A DNA stretch of 64,000 nt. Origin: Clostridiales bacterium. GTDB taxonomy: Bacteria > Bacillota > Clostridia > Christensenellales > Aristaeellaceae. Under the pieces are notes generated by a model. The model was not told where the DNA came from, searched no databases, and saw only the letters and a list, made by a program, of their open reading frames with translations. Location: positions 62,001-126,000 of the forward strand of contig SVGS01000004.1 of the NCBI GenBank assembly GCA_015056205.1, written 5' to 3'. Positions 10,253 to 19,420 of this stretch are shown here, piece after piece (position 1 is the first letter of the stretch; each line of letters opens with the position of its first letter). The position numbers and the translations under genes were made by a program.

Positions 10253-10468
10253 TTAATCCTGATCCGAAGAATCCGGTAGGTATTCCATGATCTGCTCTAC
10301 CGGGCAGTCCAGTATTCGGCAGAAGACATCGATCGTGTGTGTGCTGACACTTTCGTTTCGCTTCAGCCGGGTAATCTGTCCGGGACTGACATGGTATTTG
10401 TTGATCAGCGCGTATTGCGTAACTCCTTTTTTACGCATTGTTTCCCATAACCGCTGATATGAAATCAT
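10253..10468 (-). CDS. Small Xre-family HTH regulator
   Basis: A 71-residue protein that is almost only a Cro/C1-type helix-turn-helix: LWETMRKKGVTQYALINKY, then SPGQITRLKRNESVSTHTIDVFCRILDCPVEQIMEYLPD. GGAGG precedes the ATG by 12-14 nt. It reads away from the AT-rich island, and the intergenic region it shares with the island holds the short dyad ACCG-AATA-CGGT, a possible operator. Such small regulators are frequent in Clostridia, and no specific regulon can be assigned. Confidence 0.88.
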   Translation of the reverse strand: MISYQRLWETMRKKGVTQYALINKYHVSPGQITRLKRNESVSTHTIDVFCRILDCPVEQIMEYLPDSSDQD

Positions 10469-10499
10469 TCAATCAAGAAAGCCTCCGTTCGTTTCATTG

Positions 10500-10529
10500 T
10501 TGACATAATAACCGAATACGGTATATAAT
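10500..10529 (+). promoter_or_regulatory. Promoter at the left edge of the AT-rich island
   Basis: TTGACA at 10500-10505, an 18-nt spacer containing the dyad ACCGAATACGGT, and TATAAT at 10524-10529 point into the island. The dyad in the spacer would suit control by the divergent Xre protein. Confidence 0.6.
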
Positions 10530-10571
10530 CGTATTAACCAAAATCGGTCATTGTATGTTGGCTTTGTGTGG

Positions 10572-10584
10572 AAGGAGGAATTAT
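10572..10584 (+). repeat. Partial copy of the SD-containing palindrome
   Basis: AAGGAGGAATTAT is identical to 13 of the 18 bases in the right arm of the palindrome at 19600-19648. It sits 9 nt before the left boundary repeat and is not followed by a start codon. Confidence 0.5.
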
Positions 10585-10593
10585 TTTGTAATT

Positions 10594-10618
10594 CGGTTAC
10601 GTATTACCCGTGAGTCAG
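10594..10618 (+). repeat. Left boundary direct repeat of the island
   Basis: These 25 bases (CGGTTAC ... CCCGTGAGTCAG) recur at 19733-19757 with two transitions. Both copies are preceded by ATTTTGT at 4-5 nt. The two copies enclose nearly all the AT-rich sequence, as expected of target or attachment repeats of an integrated or deleted element. The remaining bases up to 10838 hold no gene I can see. Confidence 0.65.
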
Positions 10619-10838
10619 AAATAAATAAATAACCCGACAAATTTCCATCAGGATTAAGAAAAAATGAAAAGGTTCTTATGGCTATATCTGCTTTTTCCTA
10701 CTATGATAAGTAGTCATCACTGTTGCCATGGTAGATGGAGGAATTGGTATTATGACGCCTGCAATATTGTATGATCAGCAGAAGTAAATAGGTGTTTTTG
10801 CGGTATATACAGGCGCATTTAAGTTTAAGGAGGAAAAA

Positions 10839-11921
10839 ATGAAAAGGCTTCTGTTTATGCTAGTTGTGCTTACTGTATGTGCATATTTTATCTCTGCTCT
10901 AGCTTTATCTTACGATGATACTATGGACTACGAATCCTCAAACAATGAACATAATCTTCTGACAAATGCTTTTGAACTGGAGGAAAGTGACTATGCGCAA
11001 ATGTTTACTTTTAAATCACCAATAATAGCTGGCAATAAATTTCCAATCTTTTTTACTACTACAGCACCAGATGATGGCAAGTACTACATTGCTATAACAT
11101 ATGGAGTTGGCCGAGTCGATTACACTAGTGGGAAATTTACAATATATGATCGAAACGGAGTGCTTAGTGAGAAGAAGGAACATATAACACTCGGCGAGAA
11201 ATTTCTTTACACTCGCGAAGTTCGGAAGGGTGAAACTATAAGCTTCTCAATGGAAAGTACCGAAACTTATAACCCTGGAGGCATAGCTGGAACATTCTCT
11301 GTTTGTTTTAATGACACACATACTGCGGGTGAGTATTCAGAAATCATAAAAGAAGCTTCCTGCACAGCCCCAGGCATTCTTTCCTGGCCCTGCATTTTCT
11401 GTAATGAATCTGCAAAAACAGTTGAGATTCCTGCCCCAGGGCATGTTCCTGGAGAAGAAGAAACGATTTTAGAGCCTACCTGTCTCCGGGAGGGAATAAA
11501 GGGCGTACTTTGTCAGGTGTGTGGTGAAGTTCTTTCAAGTGAAACATTGAAAAAAGCAGAGCATATGCCAGGTGAATTTGTTGTGGTAAAATCAGCCACA
11601 TGCCTTGAATCTGGGATTAATGAACAGCATTGCTTGGTATGCAATGCCATACTTGCAAAAGAAGAGTCCACCCCGCTCGGTCATACCGCTGGGAAATGGG
11701 AAATTGCAAAAGAAGCATCTTGCTCTGAAGAAGGGCAGAACGTTCAGAAATGTTCGGTTTGTGAATTGGTTCTTAAGACAGAAGCTATCCCTGTAAAGGG
11801 GCATTCATTTGATAAATGGCAGGTTGTGAAAGCACCAACCAATGAAGAAGATGGTACTCAGAGCAGGCAGTGCCAGGAATGTGGTTATACTGAATATTCG
11901 ATTATCAATAAACTACAATAA
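10839..11921 (+). CDS. Secreted protein with five H/C3 repeats
   Basis: A 360-residue protein with a signal peptide (MKRLLFMLVVLTVCAYFISALA). Residues about 25-160 form an unrecognised beta-rich domain. Residues 161-360 are five tandem modules of 41, 40, 40, 40 and 39 residues with the spacing H-x12-C-x9-C-x2-C in the three middle copies. The first copy has one extra residue and the last lacks the first cysteine. The H/C3 pattern could bind a metal or form disulfides. The gene has a strong ribosome site (AAGGAGGA) and its own terminator, is much richer in A+T than the flanking chromosome, and lies in the island with other exported proteins. Function is unknown; a surface or adhesin role is a guess. 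Confidence 0.85.
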   Translation: MKRLLFMLVVLTVCAYFISALALSYDDTMDYESSNNEHNLLTNAFELEESDYAQMFTFKSPIIAGNKFPIFFTTTAPDDGKYYIAITYGVGRVDYTSGKFTIYDRNGVLSEKKEHITLGEKFLYTREVRKGETISFSMESTETYNPGGIAGTFSVCFNDTHTAGEYSEIIKEASCTAPGILSWPCIFCNESAKTVEIPAPGHVPGEEETILEPTCLREGIKGVLCQVCGEVLSSETLKKAEHMPGEFVVVKSATCLESGINEQHCLVCNAILAKEESTPLGHTAGKWEIAKEASCSEEGQNVQKCSVCELVLKTEAIPVKGHSFDKWQVVKAPTNEEDGTQSRQCQECGYTEYSIINKLQ

Positions 11922-11936
11922 TTTGCTTTGTTCTTT

Positions 11937-11980
11937 AATCCTCGCAAAGTTTCTACTCACACTTTGCGAGGATTTGACTT
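11937..11980 (+). terminator. Terminator of the H/C3 repeat gene
   Basis: AATCCTCGCAAAGT (11937-11950) pairs perfectly over 14 bp with ACTTTGCGAGGATT (11961-11974), followed by a short T-rich stretch. Confidence 0.8.
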
Positions 11981-12052
11981 TCATTTTCAGCGCTGCATTA
12001 TCAACTGCATGAGTTCTTTCTACTATATCCCTTACTAAGGAGATTGATACCC

Positions 12053-13945
12053 ATGAAGAATAACACAAAGAGATCTATTTTGTTCATAGCCTTTGTCCTT
12101 CTCTATGTGACCATACTATCAATAGCAATAGCAGGTGATAATCTAATTGGAATTTGGAAAGGCTCAGATTCTGAGCTTGGGTCATTATTGATTTGTTTTG
12201 AAGACTCAGGGAAAGTCAGCGGACAATTGTTTGCAGTTCCATTTGATGGAACGTATCAGATCAATGATAATATAGTGAGTATATCTATTGATGATTCTGC
12301 AAATGCAATTGGAAGCATGAATATCTCTTTATTATATAAAAATGAGTATCTCCTTTGGGAAAATGAAGGAAAAGCCTATGAGCTGAATAAAATTTCAGAT
12401 AAATTTGATGTTGATCTGGAAGGTTATTGGATCCCAGATGATGAAAGCGTCAAAGAAAACAATTTAAGCTCCGGTGATTTACCTACTTTTAAATTTTCTG
12501 CTGATAGTGTGCTCGTCAAATTGAAAGGGAAATGGGATATTGGTTCTTATTCTCGAAACGGAGCACGCGTAACGATAAGAGCATTGGATGCAGTTTTTTA
12601 TCTGGTCTGGGAAGGGGATTCTTTTCAGCTAACATATGGCTTGTTTAATCAGGTTAAAATTGTACGAGAAGAGGAAAAAGAGCCATCTGAGAATCTACGT
12701 AGTGATTATGCAGGTTATTATGTTGGACGAGCTTTGGATATTGGTAGTTATTCGAGCACAGGACGTTCCCTTGAAAATGGATATCTGCTTACTAAATCAG
12801 GAAAGTTTTATGTGATAAAAAATCTCACAACAAATGTCGAAGCAACAGAATTTGAATATATTATTGATGGAAATGACGTTCTGATAAGAAAAGATAATTA
12901 TTCTTCTGTCATTGGCTACATGGACAGATTTCAATTTCATTTGTATTCTCCAGATACCTACTTTGTATATGAAATGAGTGACTCGGAATTTGCTGATAGA
13001 TTTGCAAATATTTTGCCTATCAGCATTGACGTTCCAACACCTAAGCCTACAGCAACGCCTGCTCCGACTTCCACCCCAATTCCTATAGATTTAGAAAAAG
13101 ACTTTGAATATGAGGCTTTAAAATGTGCTCAAATAGCATCATATCCTGATACGTTTGAAGGAATATGGATAATGTATTATGGAATGGATGGAGAAAAGTT
13201 CTATGAGTTTAAGGAAACTCAAGGTTATATTCTTAATAGCGTAACTTATGCTCCTGAAAAACACTTTTCTTATGAGATGCACAATGATAAAATTGTCTTG
13301 ACATATGATGACGAACACATAGAAGAAGGAGAATATCATTGGTGCACTGAAGGGAAATTTACTTTTATAACTTTATATCTCGATCTTTATCCAGATGATC
13401 CATATTATATGGGATTCCAGAAGGTTGATAAGGAAGAGACTATCCGTAAATGGAAACAGTACCTTTTTGATCAAGCAGAAGAAGAAGCCAGACTAGCTTT
13501 GATTCCTTCAATATTGCATGAGAAAGGAACAGAAGACCATCTGCTGAGTGCCTATGATGACACCTTTTACACTATGCCAGACCCTTCTACAGGGCTTTAT
13601 AGAAATCCCCTTGATGAATGCATGTTGATTAAGGAGCCAACATCGATGTTTGGTCATTGGTTTACCTCCATAACCGATACAAGCTGGAGTGAAACCTATA
13701 TTGGGGAAAATGGATATGCTTACTTTGGATCTTGGTCGGAAAAAAATGGTTTAGCAAAACAAGAATCAAGCTATGACTATAGAACTAATATAGAATTTGA
13801 TAATTACTGGACATATGGCATAGAAACAATAGACGATGTTGTATATATTGGTTTTATCGACATGCTTTGGAGAGATCCGGAACAATTTGGATATAAAAAA
13901 TATGAATCCCGTGATTCGAAAGTCATCGAGAAACACAAACCGTAA
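12053..13945 (+). CDS. Large secreted protein with duplicated 'GIW' beta domains
   Basis: A 630-residue protein with a signal peptide (SILFIAFVLLYVTILSIAIA). I do not recognise a named family. The N-terminal part opens LIGIWKGSDSELGSLLICFE; a later unit opens FEGIWIMYYGMDGEKFYEFKE. Both look like small lipocalin-type barrels, judged by eye. A Pro/Thr linker (PTPKPTATPAPTSTPIP, about residues 327-343) separates the two halves, typical of cell-surface proteins. The start at 12053 follows TAAGGAGA by 9 nt; a TTG three codons earlier is less likely. AT-rich island gene, no cell-wall anchor seen. Confidence 0.8.
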   Translation: MKNNTKRSILFIAFVLLYVTILSIAIAGDNLIGIWKGSDSELGSLLICFEDSGKVSGQLFAVPFDGTYQINDNIVSISIDDSANAIGSMNISLLYKNEYLLWENEGKAYELNKISDKFDVDLEGYWIPDDESVKENNLSSGDLPTFKFSADSVLVKLKGKWDIGSYSRNGARVTIRALDAVFYLVWEGDSFQLTYGLFNQVKIVREEEKEPSENLRSDYAGYYVGRALDIGSYSSTGRSLENGYLLTKSGKFYVIKNLTTNVEATEFEYIIDGNDVLIRKDNYSSVIGYMDRFQFHLYSPDTYFVYEMSDSEFADRFANILPISIDVPTPKPTATPAPTSTPIPIDLEKDFEYEALKCAQIASYPDTFEGIWIMYYGMDGEKFYEFKETQGYILNSVTYAPEKHFSYEMHNDKIVLTYDDEHIEEGEYHWCTEGKFTFITLYLDLYPDDPYYMGFQKVDKEETIRKWKQYLFDQAEEEARLALIPSILHEKGTEDHLLSAYDDTFYTMPDPSTGLYRNPLDECMLIKEPTSMFGHWFTSITDTSWSETYIGENGYAYFGSWSEKNGLAKQESSYDYRTNIEFDNYWTYGIETIDDVVYIGFIDMLWRDPEQFGYKKYESRDSKVIEKHKP

Positions 13946-14174
13946 AATAACTTTGGATATCTGTGTAGCCATAGAGTAAAAACAAAAGATTGATTTGCAA
14001 AAAGTATACCTTAATCCGTGAAACTCGAACCTTGACAACTTGCCAGACACGTTGAAAGCATTGGCGCCGAAGCACATTATTCAGTACCGTGGAAATACAC
14101 CTATTACGTGTTGGAATCGTAGTGTTTTCAAACTCTCCATGGTATAATAGAAGCGCAAGGAATGAAGGGATTTC

Positions 14175-14565
14175 ATGTACAAACCGCGTGTTGAAGTCGT
14201 ATTCGGGAACGAACGGATCATCTCCCCCCAGCGGACAGAGTATTATGGGTGCTATGCTGGGGAAAAGTGACTTCAAGAAGCGGTGTGATCGCCGGAAGGT
14301 AGATTAGAAACGCAGCCAACCGCAGATCAAGGACGGCGATGTTTTGCTGACCTATACCGGTCTGCTGACGCTGGGCAAGACTTTCTATGAATCCGTCCGT
14401 GAATTTGACGATGATCCGGATTACTTTCAGAACGCCCTGGGGGTTGCCAGAGAAATCCCATCAGCGGAAACCATTCGTCAATGGATGGACGATATCGGCG
14501 ATAGCTTACGTTCTAACCTGCTGGACGCCAACGTGGACATGTTTGTGATGTGCATGGTAAGGTGA
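14175..14565 (+). pseudogene. Degenerate N-terminal part of a DDE transposase
   Basis: Three pieces in different frames read as one transposase: MYKPRVEVVFGNERIISPQ from 14175, stopped at 14268; KSDFKKRCDRRKVD in another frame, stopped near 14307; and QPQIKDGDVLLTYTGLLTLGKTFYES with REIPSAETIRQWMDDIGDSLRS up to the stop at 14563-14565. The IPSAETxRQ pattern is typical of IS4/IS1380-like transposases. A TATAAT sequence precedes the first piece. The catalytic DDE part is missing, so the copy is dead. The surrounding 13946-15080 has no other gene I can support; it contains a 10-bp inverted repeat (CAGAAACTGT ... ACAGTTTCTG) near 14955-15045. Confidence 0.65.
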
Positions 14566-15080
14566 TTTTGCCTTCCAGTAATTCCAATATTTCATCACCA
14601 ATTATCTCGGCATAACATATTCCGCTAGCAGGATTGATTCGAAAGAAATAGTTTGATAATTTTGGTGTTTTGCGGGCATACTGGATTAGGAAAATGCAGA
14701 TGAACAGAGGGAACGCTCAGATATTATGCCGAGAATAAACTGCTCAAGATGTTATGCTGCCATGCCTGAAGGCTGATAACTCCACATAACGTTTATCTCC
14801 GCATAAGGGGTTGGTTTGGTTACCCTTTTGGCAATGTTCGCCGATAAGAACAGTCAAAATGGGTTCGCGATGCTCAGCATTGGGCCTCGGGAATGAGTTT
14901 CACGGATTCAGGTGGAGAAGAAATCGTTGACGATGAAAAATTATAAAGAACGAACAGAAACTGTTGGAGGCATTCGGAAATTTGGAAAAAATTGAGCAGG
15001 AGATTTTTCTGAAGCAGCAGATCGGTTTTTCGACAGTTTCTGATCCTTAAAAAGTGCTTTTAATGAGGAGGTATATGGCT

Positions 15081-17375
15081 GTGAAAAAAAACTTGATCCT
15101 GATCATTATAATAGGGTTGTTGTACTCTTTTGCATTGGCCGAAGGAACGAATGCTTGCATCTCAGAAGTTCGGTCCAATTTGAATATGAATACAACAGAG
15201 GAATTAGAAAAAGAATCATCGTCTGTGGGAAAAGAAATTATGGGTTCGGTGGACCTCGCAATTCAAAAAGCCATGACAGTAAGAAATAATGCCGCTGTAA
15301 GAAAGTCTCCCAATAAAGCATCAGATAAAATAGTGTCAATTAAAACAAAAGGTTCGGAACTCGATGTGGTAGACAATACGAATGGAACAGATGGATATAC
15401 ATGGTATTTGGTCAATTACACTACAGCGAAAGGAAAAGTGTATAGAGGATATATTCGAGAAGATTTGATACAGTTGAATAACGAACAAGTAAGAGGGAAT
15501 ATTCTGCCGCTTGACGAGTCTGCAAATGAAAAAATGGCAGTTTCTATTCAGAAAGAATCCGTTAAGATTGAAGGTGCTTCTAAATCAGAGAGTGTAGCTG
15601 AAACGATTCAGAACTTTCCCAAAGAGAGCTTTTCCACTACCAATGGTGATGAGTCATATTATATAGAAGAGAATGATAGAGAATCGATGACGATCTCTCT
15701 TGGCGATATAAAGACGGAAACCTTGTCCGAATTTGAACAACCCAGCCTGAGTTTAGAACCGGCCAAAGAGAATATAACAGATGAAAACATGAAATTGAAA
15801 CCGTTGATGGATAGGCTTGAAAAAGAAAAGAAAGCCGACGAATATCTGGCTGAAATGGAAGATTCAGTTGTTTTGTATAGACTTCAAAATAATAATGCGA
15901 TTATTATTCGCGTATTACCTGCTGATACTACGCTATATTTGCCGGGAATCATAGAAGGTCATGCTGTTATTGCCATCGGTAATGGAGAGCCTGTACTGGA
16001 TTTATATTCACCTATTAAAGAAATCTTTATTGGAGATGGCGTCCAGATTATCGGGGAATATGCCTTTTCTGATCAGGGAGAATTAACTAAAGCTGAGCTT
16101 GCAGACAGTGTGATTGCTATTGAAGCGTATGCGTTTGCTGGATGCGAAAAAATGACGGAAATGGAGTTCTCCCCGTCTATTCAAACATTCGGCGAATCCA
16201 TATTTTCGAGGACGCCGGTTCAATCGCTGGTTTTTCCGGAAGGAGTTGAATCCATTTCGGGTGCGAACGCATTTTTGTATTGTAATGAGCTGAAAAAAAT
16301 TTCATTTCCATCAACACTGAAAACAATTGGAAATGGAGTGTTTTGCTGGTGTGGAATAGAATCAATAGTTTTGCCGGAAGGATTGGAATCAATAGGGGAT
16401 GGGGCATTTCAACAATGCGGAAAACTCAAGGAAGTAGTGTTTCCGGATTCACTGAAAACAATAGGTGCGGATGCATTCAGCGGTACAGCGCTGACAGCTG
16501 TAACGATCCCGGATCAGGTTACATATCTGGGGGCCAGGGCTTTCAAGACTTGTACAGGTTTGAAGTCTCTGCAGTTATCAGATGCACTGACTGATATTGA
16601 AGATGAATGCTTTGCGTACTCAGCTATCACCAGCTTGGAATTACCCGAAGGCTTGAAAAGGATAGGATGCAGTGCATTCGAATTTTGTAAAAAATTAGGA
16701 AAAGTAAAATTGCCAGATTCGCTTATGGTCATTGATGATAAAGCATTTAGTGTATGCAGTTCATTGAAATCTATCTCCATCCCGAATGCAGTAGAGATAA
16801 TTGGTAAAGAGGCATTTAGTTCATGTGATAAATTAAAAAAGATCGACATGCCTAAGAGCATGAAAAGTATCGGCAGCGGTGCTTTTTTACTGACGGGAAT
16901 CACTTCAATTATAGTCCCGGAGGGAATAGAATCAATTGAAGATAAAACGTTTGAAAATTGCAGAAGCCTAAAAAAAATAAGGTTACCTTCCACTTTGAAA
17001 AAGATTGGCGAGTATGCATTCTATGAAACGGGACTAACCTCTGTGAAATTTCCGGATGGGCTTGAAGTGATTTCTCCAAACGCATTTTACAGACATACGA
17101 TCACGGAAATAATCATTCCTGCGGGAGTACGGAAAATTGAGACTGGAGCTTTTGCAGGAAAGAATAATTGCCCACAAAAAGTAACTTTTTTAGGCAAGAG
17201 TACTGAACTAGCCTTGGGTATCTTTGGTGCCTACTTCATTTCTGATAAAGTCTATGATGTTTATACGATTAAAAAAGTTCCATATAAAGTACATACCATT
17301 ACACTGATCTGTTATCCAGCCAGTACAGCAGATCGACTGTATCAGTATCATGTCAAGAAAAAATATATGAAATAG
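15081..17375 (+). CDS. Secreted SH3-domain plus BspA-type leucine-rich-repeat protein
   Basis: About 764 residues. A signal peptide (KKNLILIIIIGLLYSFALA) is followed by an SH3-like domain (VRNNAAVRKSPNKASDKIV to GYIREDLIQL), a charged low-complexity linker, and then about 15 BspA/LRR_5 repeats of the type L-x-x-I-x-F-P-x-S-L-K-x-I-G-x-x-A-F. Such proteins are exported and often mediate adhesion or binding. The GTG at 15081 is chosen because GAGGAGG lies 9 nt before it; ATG at 15075 is only 3 nt from that site. Its repeats resemble those of the protein at 21551, but its composition is AT-rich, so it is probably not a recent local duplicate. Confidence 0.88.
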   Translation: MKKNLILIIIIGLLYSFALAEGTNACISEVRSNLNMNTTEELEKESSSVGKEIMGSVDLAIQKAMTVRNNAAVRKSPNKASDKIVSIKTKGSELDVVDNTNGTDGYTWYLVNYTTAKGKVYRGYIREDLIQLNNEQVRGNILPLDESANEKMAVSIQKESVKIEGASKSESVAETIQNFPKESFSTTNGDESYYIEENDRESMTISLGDIKTETLSEFEQPSLSLEPAKENITDENMKLKPLMDRLEKEKKADEYLAEMEDSVVLYRLQNNNAIIIRVLPADTTLYLPGIIEGHAVIAIGNGEPVLDLYSPIKEIFIGDGVQIIGEYAFSDQGELTKAELADSVIAIEAYAFAGCEKMTEMEFSPSIQTFGESIFSRTPVQSLVFPEGVESISGANAFLYCNELKKISFPSTLKTIGNGVFCWCGIESIVLPEGLESIGDGAFQQCGKLKEVVFPDSLKTIGADAFSGTALTAVTIPDQVTYLGARAFKTCTGLKSLQLSDALTDIEDECFAYSAITSLELPEGLKRIGCSAFEFCKKLGKVKLPDSLMVIDDKAFSVCSSLKSISIPNAVEIIGKEAFSSCDKLKKIDMPKSMKSIGSGAFLLTGITSIIVPEGIESIEDKTFENCRSLKKIRLPSTLKKIGEYAFYETGLTSVKFPDGLEVISPNAFYRHTITEIIIPAGVRKIETGAFAGKNNCPQKVTFLGKSTELALGIFGAYFISDKVYDVYTIKKVPYKVHTITLICYPASTADRLYQYHVKKKYMK

Positions 17376-17401
17376 CAGATGATCGGACATTGATTTTTTG
17401 A

Positions 17402-17752
17402 TTCTGGGAATGCCAGAATTGTCCGCACCGCGATGAATGCCAGGCCAAACTGCATAAGAGAACGGCAATTGTGATGGTCTCCCAGAACAAACGTGAACGG
17501 GCAAAGCTCCTGAAGGAAATGAAGAGCGAAAGATACAAGCTCTATGGCAAGATCCGAAACGGAGTGGAAACTGTTCCGTCGATACTCAGCAACGTCTACC
17601 ATGCAGACCGGGTACGGGCCAGAGGAACCATACGGACAAGGTTCTTCACGGGCTGTAAGGTGGCGGCATTGAACTTCCGAAAGATCTTCACATTCAGGAA
17701 GGGCTTGGGTCGCTATGCCGAAAACCCGCTTCTGGCTCTCCAAGGAGCATGA
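17402..17752 (+). pseudogene. C-terminal fragment of a transposase (IS1182-like)
   Basis: Reading from F-W-E-C-Q-N-C-P-H-R-D-E-C to N-P-L-L-A-L-Q-G-A, this 116-codon piece has the C-x2-C-x4-C zinc knuckle and then the R-N-G-V-E-x-x-P-S-x-L-x-x-x-Y and K-V-A-A-L-N-F-R-K pattern seen at the C terminus of IS1182-type transposases. No start codon or catalytic core is present. A hairpin follows at 17751-17777. The base composition is less AT-rich than its neighbours. It is probably unrelated to the N-terminal fragment at 14175, since the families appear to differ. Confidence 0.6.
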
Positions 17753-17777
17753 TTGAGAGGGGAAATCCCCCTCAATC
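17751..17777 (+). repeat. Hairpin after the transposase fragment
   Basis: GATTGAGAGGGG and CCCCCTCAATC pair around AAAT with one bulge. A second hairpin, AGGGTC-TTAT-GACCCT, lies at 17902-17917. Neither has a T-run; they may be remnants of insertion-sequence ends. I see no gene between 17753 and 18000. Confidence 0.45.
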
Positions 17778-17922
17778 CAAGGATGACGAGAGAATTGTAC
17801 GTAATGTTTCCCGGATATTGATGTCTTTCGTTTCACTGCTTGTGAAATACTTATGTTTGTGTGAAGTTTTCAAGGTTCGTCAGTATCGGTTTACGCCGGA
17901 AAGGGTCTTATGACCCTGACAT

Positions 17923-17953
17923 CATAAAAAATCATAGTTAAGGAGGAATTATC
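17923..17953 (+). repeat. Half copy of the SD-containing palindrome
   Basis: The loop and right arm of the palindrome at 19600-19648 are repeated here exactly (CATAAAAAATCAT then AGTTAAGGAGGAATTATC), but the left arm is absent. It is followed 6 nt later by ATG and the short reading MPKKSKYEADDESDQI, after which coding sense is lost in the antisense of the ATPase gene. It looks like the start of a lost insertion-sequence gene. Confidence 0.65.
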
Positions 17954-18000
17954 AATCGGATGCCGAAAAAAAGCAAATATGAAGCAGATGATGAATCGGA

Positions 18001-19377
18001 TCAGATTGGATCAATCAGAATGAGATGCGGATCAGAGAGGGCAAGAATTTTGTCCGTAAATCCGCTTCTGCTGGCCAGAAGAAAGAAAATTTCCCGATTT
18101 TTGGAAGGGATAAACTGTGCTTTCAGTTTCAGGTTTTCCAGTTCCTGCATCCCGGCTGCCTTTGACCGGTATTTGCATTCGCCAACCAGCAGATGATGAT
18201 CATCGTATGCAACCAGATCGACTTCGGATTCCTGCCAGGAGTTATTCAAAAATACAGGACCCCACCATTTCCCAAGCGTGCGGGGCATAAAAGGAATCTT
18301 CTGATCCAGAGCATACTGAAAACAGTTTTCACGGATGATATCCTCATAGGTAATGCCCACAAATTCCTGGTAACGGTGATCCAGTATAATATCCATCGAT
18401 TGTTCACGCAGAGAATTGATCAGGGACAGGTTGGGTTCGATAAACGTATAGTGAAAACGGAAAAGAGCGTCGGTAATCCGAAAACGCTGTTTTCTCTTTT
18501 CATTGGACAGAGGGTTGGCGACCGACGCAATGAACTGAAGGCTTTCCAGCCGGTTCAGATAAGGAGACAGCCCTCTGCTGTCCAATCCACTTTGCGCAGA
18601 AATCTGCGGCATACTTCTGCTGTTTCCGCCGATGGCCCGGAGAATCTGTTCGTAGGTCGTGGGATCTCTCAGCTCCTGAAGCAGCATATTGGGAGCTTCC
18701 CGGATCAGGCGGCCGTCCGGAGAAAAAAACAAAGCGCTTGTGGCTTCTTTTACGGATGGGTAGCTTAAAAAGAACATGACATACTGGGCAATACCGCCCG
18801 TCATGGAGTACACTTTCATGGCGTCATCCGGATTCAGGAAAAGAGAACGCACCTGTACAAATGAAAAAGGCCGAACCTCCATGATTTCGTCAAACCGGCC
18901 GTAAAGCGGGGCTTCCAGACTGCCGATCTGAGTTTTCATAAAAGAGAGATTGGAACCGGAAAGAATGAATTTGACGGAGCCGGGGCCGTGGTCTATGATC
19001 CACTGGAATTCCACCGGAACATTATCATTCTTTTTTGCCAGAAAAGGGAACTCATCAATGATGATACACAGCTTCTCAGGGAGAACCTGTCCAAGGAAAG
19101 TGATTGTATCTTTGAAAGAGGGCATGGACACGGGAAGGATAATGTTTGGAAACTGATTTCTGCAGACGGAAAGGAAATCCGTCAGGCAGGCATGATAATC
19201 GTAACTGCTGCACTGATAATACAGGAACGCGGCTTTCTGCGGGTTCTTCTGAATGTATTCGGTGATCAGCCGGGTTTTTCCCGTGCGTCGCCTGCCGTAG
19301 ACAGCCATGGCTTTTGAAGCCGGAGACAGAAGAAACCGATCCAGCTGACGGAATTCTGCTTCCCGGAAATAGAACAA
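18001..19377 (-). CDS. AAA-type ATPase with C-terminal DUF234/PD-(D/E)xK-like domain
   Basis: A 458-residue protein of the archaeal-type ATPase/DUF234 group. The P-loop is AVYGRRRTGKTRLI (about residues 25-38), Walker B is KLCIIIDEFPFL, and ILSGSNLSFM is the sensor region. The C-terminal SEVDLVAYDDHHLLVGECKY has the E-x-D ... E-x-K spacing of PD-(D/E)xK nucleases. The TTG at 19377 gives the family-like opening MFYFREAEF and is 9 nt from AGAGGAG; GTG 19386 and ATG 19383 are too close to that site. Members are common in accessory regions of gut anaerobes, with role unknown; defence or mobile-element functions have been suggested. It stands alone here. Confidence 0.85.
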   Translation of the reverse strand: MFYFREAEFRQLDRFLLSPASKAMAVYGRRRTGKTRLITEYIQKNPQKAAFLYYQCSSYDYHACLTDFLSVCRNQFPNIILPVSMPSFKDTITFLGQVLPEKLCIIIDEFPFLAKKNDNVPVEFQWIIDHGPGSVKFILSGSNLSFMKTQIGSLEAPLYGRFDEIMEVRPFSFVQVRSLFLNPDDAMKVYSMTGGIAQYVMFFLSYPSVKEATSALFFSPDGRLIREAPNMLLQELRDPTTYEQILRAIGGNSRSMPQISAQSGLDSRGLSPYLNRLESLQFIASVANPLSNEKRKQRFRITDALFRFHYTFIEPNLSLINSLREQSMDIILDHRYQEFVGITYEDIIRENCFQYALDQKIPFMPRTLGKWWGPVFLNNSWQESEVDLVAYDDHHLLVGECKYRSKAAGMQELENLKLKAQFIPSKNREIFFLLASRSGFTDKILALSDPHLILIDPI

Positions 19378-19420
19378 GAACATCACTCCTCTCTTTGTCC
19401 GGAATCAGTATAAGAAGAAA

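Noticed and set aside
8259..10256. Open frame of 665 codons on the plus strand
   Set aside because: It is antisense to the ACT and CoA ligase genes and begins near the ribU promoter on the other strand; no coding evidence.
14089..14307. Open frame of 72 codons on the plus strand
   Set aside because: It only partly overlaps one of the three frames of the degenerate transposase and its first half makes no sense as protein.
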